Positions 61,573-64,000 of a stretch of 64,000 nucleotides of DNA are shown here, in pieces; within the stretch, counting starts at the first letter, position 1; each line of letters starts with the position of its first letter. Origin of the DNA: Homarus americanus (taxonomy: Eukaryota > Arthropoda > Malacostraca > Decapoda > Nephropidae); the NCBI RefSeq assembly GCF_018991925.1, contig NW_024729696.1, positions 350,066 to 414,065 on the forward strand, written 5' to 3'. The translations under genes were made by a program, and so were the position numbers. The notes beneath the pieces were generated by a model. The model saw only the letters and a list, made by a program, of their open reading frames with translations, was not told where the DNA came from and made no database searches.

Positions 61573-64000
61573 CTACTTATAGAAAACGGGAAATTTGTAT
61601 CATAGAAAATGGGAAATGATCTATTTTCCGGGAAAGTTGGTTATCTACTTCCCGAAAAGTAGATTATCTACTTTAAGGGAAAGTAGATTATCGACTTTTT
61701 GAGACATATTACCTAATTTTCAGAAGCAGATTATCATAGAAAACGGGAAATTTGTATCACAGAAAATGAGAAATATCTACTTTCTGGGTAAGTTGTTTAT
61801 CTACTTGTCAAAACAGTACCTAATTTTCGAAGTAGATTATCATAAAACGGGAATTTGTATCATAGAAAATGGGAAATATCCTTTCCGGGAAAGTTGGTTA
61901 TCTACTTTCCGAAAAGTAGATTATACTTTTCGATAAAGTAGATTATCGACTTTTCGTAAATGAATTTTCGACTTTTGAAATATTACCTAATTTTCCAAAG
62001 TAGATTATCATAGAAAACAGGAAATTTGCATCATAGAAATGGGAAATATTCTACTTTCGGAAGTTGGTTTATCTACTTTCCTGAAAAAGTAGATTATCTA
62101 CTTTTCGAAAATAGATTATCGACTTTTTGAAATGAATTATCGACTTTTGGGAAATATTACTTATTTTCGAAAGTAGATTATCATAGAAAACGAAATTTGT
62201 ATCACAGAAAATGGGAAATATCTACTTTCCGGGAAAGTTGGTTATCTACTTATCAACGGAAATTTATCATATAAATGGAAATATCTACTTTCTGGGAAAG
62301 TTGATTTATCTTTCCCGAAAAGTAGATTATCTACTTTCGTAGATTATCGACTTTTGGAAAGTAGATTATCGACTTTTGAAATATTGCCCTAATTCCGATA
62401 GATTATCATAGGAAACGAAATTTGTATCACAGAAAATGGAAATATCTTCTCCGGAAAGTTGATTTATCTACTTTCGAAAGAGTAGATTATCTACTAAAGT
62501 AGATTATCGACTTTTTTGGGAAGTAGATTATCGACTTTTGAAATATTCTAATTTTCCGAAAGTAGATTATCTATAGGAAACGGGAAATTGTATCATAGAA
62601 ATGGGAAATATCTACTTTCTGGGAAAGTTGGTTTTTTTTGGGGGTTTGTTGTGGGTTTGTTTTGGGTTGGTTTTTTTTGTGGGATATCTACTTTCCGGGA
62701 AGTTGGTTATCTACTTTTCGTAGATTTGTAAGTAGGTATCGACTTTTCGAGATTGATTTTCGGGTTTAAATATTACCTAATTTTCCGAAGTAGATTATCA
62801 TAAAACGGGAAATTTGTATCTGAAAGATGGAATATCTACTTTCCGGGAAAGTTGGTTGTCTATTTTCCCGAAAAGTAGATATTTACTTTTTAAAAGTAGG
62901 TATCGCTTTTCGGGAAGTAGATTTTTTCTGACTTTTTGAAATATTGCAATTTTGCAAAGTAGATTATCATAGAAACGAAATTTGTATAGAAAATGGGAAA
63001 TATCTACTTTTTCCGGGTTGATTTATTTTCTCGAAAAGTAGGTATCTACTTCGGTAAAGTAGATTATCGACTTTTAAGTAGATTTTTCGACTTTGGAAAT
63101 TTTGCCTAATTTTTCGAAGTAGATTATCATGAAAACGGGAAATTTGTATCTGAAAATGGGAAATATCTACTTTCCGGGAAAGTTGGTTTGTTTTTCCTGA
63201 AAGTAGATTATCTACTTTTGATAAAGTAGATTATCGACTTTCGGGAAGTGTTACTATTTTGAAATATTGCAAATTTTGCAAAGTAGTTATCATAGAAACG
63301 GGAGAATTTGTATCATAGAAATTGGGAAATATCTACTTTCATAGGAAAATTTGGTTATCTGCTTTTGAAAAAGTGAATTATCTACCGAAAGTAGATTATC
63401 GACTTTGGGAAGATTATCGCTTTTGAAATATTACTAATTTTCTGAAGTAGATTATCATAGAAAACGGAAATTTGCATCGCCAAAGGCGAAATATCTACTT
63501 TCCGGGAAAGTTGGTTATCTTTCGAAAGTGAATTATCAACTTTCGAGAAAGTAGATTATCGACTTTTTGATGAATTGTATGAAGCTTTTGGGGAAATATT
63601 ACCTAATTTTCGAAAGTGAATTATAAAACAGGAAATTTGTATCATAATAAATATCTACTTTCAAGAAAATTGGTTATCTACTTTCCCGAAATGAATTATC
63701 TACACGATAAATTATCGCTTTTTGGGGAAGTAGATTTTTCTACGACACTAAGGAAATATTACCTAAATTTTAAAAGTAGACTATCATAAAAAACGAAAAT
63801 TTGTATCACAGAAAATGGGAAATATCTACTTTCCGGAAAGTTGGTTATCTACTTTCCCGAAAAGTAGCGATTATCTACTTTTCGATAAATGAATTATCGA
63901 CTTTTGGGGAAGTAGATTATCGCTGGGGAAATATTACCTAATTTTCTGAAGTAGATATCATAGAAACGGAAATTTGCATCATAGAAATAGGAAATATCTA
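61573..64000. repeat. Tandem satellite with dyad AGTAGATTATCTACT, open at right edge
   Basis: At least fourteen head-to-tail units, each opening with GTAGATTATCATAGAAAACG and GGAAATTTGTATCATAGAAA, then ATATCTACTTTCCGGGAAAG and TTGGTTATCTACTTTC, then several copies of AAGTAGATTATCTACTTTTC / GATTATCGACTTTT and finally ATATTACCTAATTTTC. Unit starts are spaced roughly 160-225 bases apart. Many units differ by one-base losses in homopolymers. Confidence 0.9.

Overview
The window is animal nuclear DNA. Genes are split by GT-AG introns of 0.2-5 kb, the DNA is AT-rich, and transposon relics and (TA)n arrays fill most of the space. Gene content, codon style and the mix of repeats (Penelope-like, CR1-like, Jockey/R1-like and RTE-like LINEs, Tc1/mariner/pogo, piggyBac, PIF/Harbinger, Merlin) suggest an arthropod, most likely a decapod crustacean; the organism assignment is an inference.

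Three host genes can be supported. (1) On the minus strand at the left edge, two exons (13-132 and 5879-6004) encode the central part of an SLC14-type urea transporter; the gene continues beyond the left edge, and a possible TATA promoter with a first exon lies near 9.9 kb. (2) On the plus strand, a complete nine-exon KICS2 (C12orf66) gene at 14769-24201 encodes 451 aa; KICS2 is a subunit of the KICSTOR complex that tethers GATOR1 to lysosomes and restrains mTORC1. (3) On the plus strand, a complete seven-exon PPID (cyclophilin-40) gene at 42537-59958 encodes 371 aa: a cyclophilin domain followed by TPRs, an Hsp90 co-chaperone. Exon phases join without any frame break in both complete genes. 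Nothing shows that the three genes act together.

Layout: 0-10 kb, urea transporter with LINE fragments in its intron. 10-14 kb, a Jockey-like LINE ending in a (TA)n array, a possible SWIM-type peptide, and a Tc1-type MITE. 14.7-24.2 kb, KICS2 with MITEs, a pogo/Tigger-like relic and a Penelope-like GIY-YIG fragment in its introns. 25-42 kb, gene-free: a 1-kb TIR element with an intact 123-codon ORF, a Merlin relic, a 1.9-kb GA-rich minisatellite, SINE and LINE copies, and an inverted LINE pair. 42.5-60 kb, PPID, whose introns hold an elaborate foldback element with 8-bp target duplications, a piggyBac relic with a nested MITE, a mariner palindrome, and a three-deep nest (Harbinger, then LINE, then piggyBac-type MITE) ending about 75 bp before the last exon. 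61.4-64 kb, a tandem satellite rich in a TAGATTATCTA dyad running off the right edge.

I found no convincing wholly new functional system. The most unusual items are the nested and palindromic transposon structures, which keep their own pre-insertion sequence, and the intact small ORF inside the 25.3-26.3 kb element.
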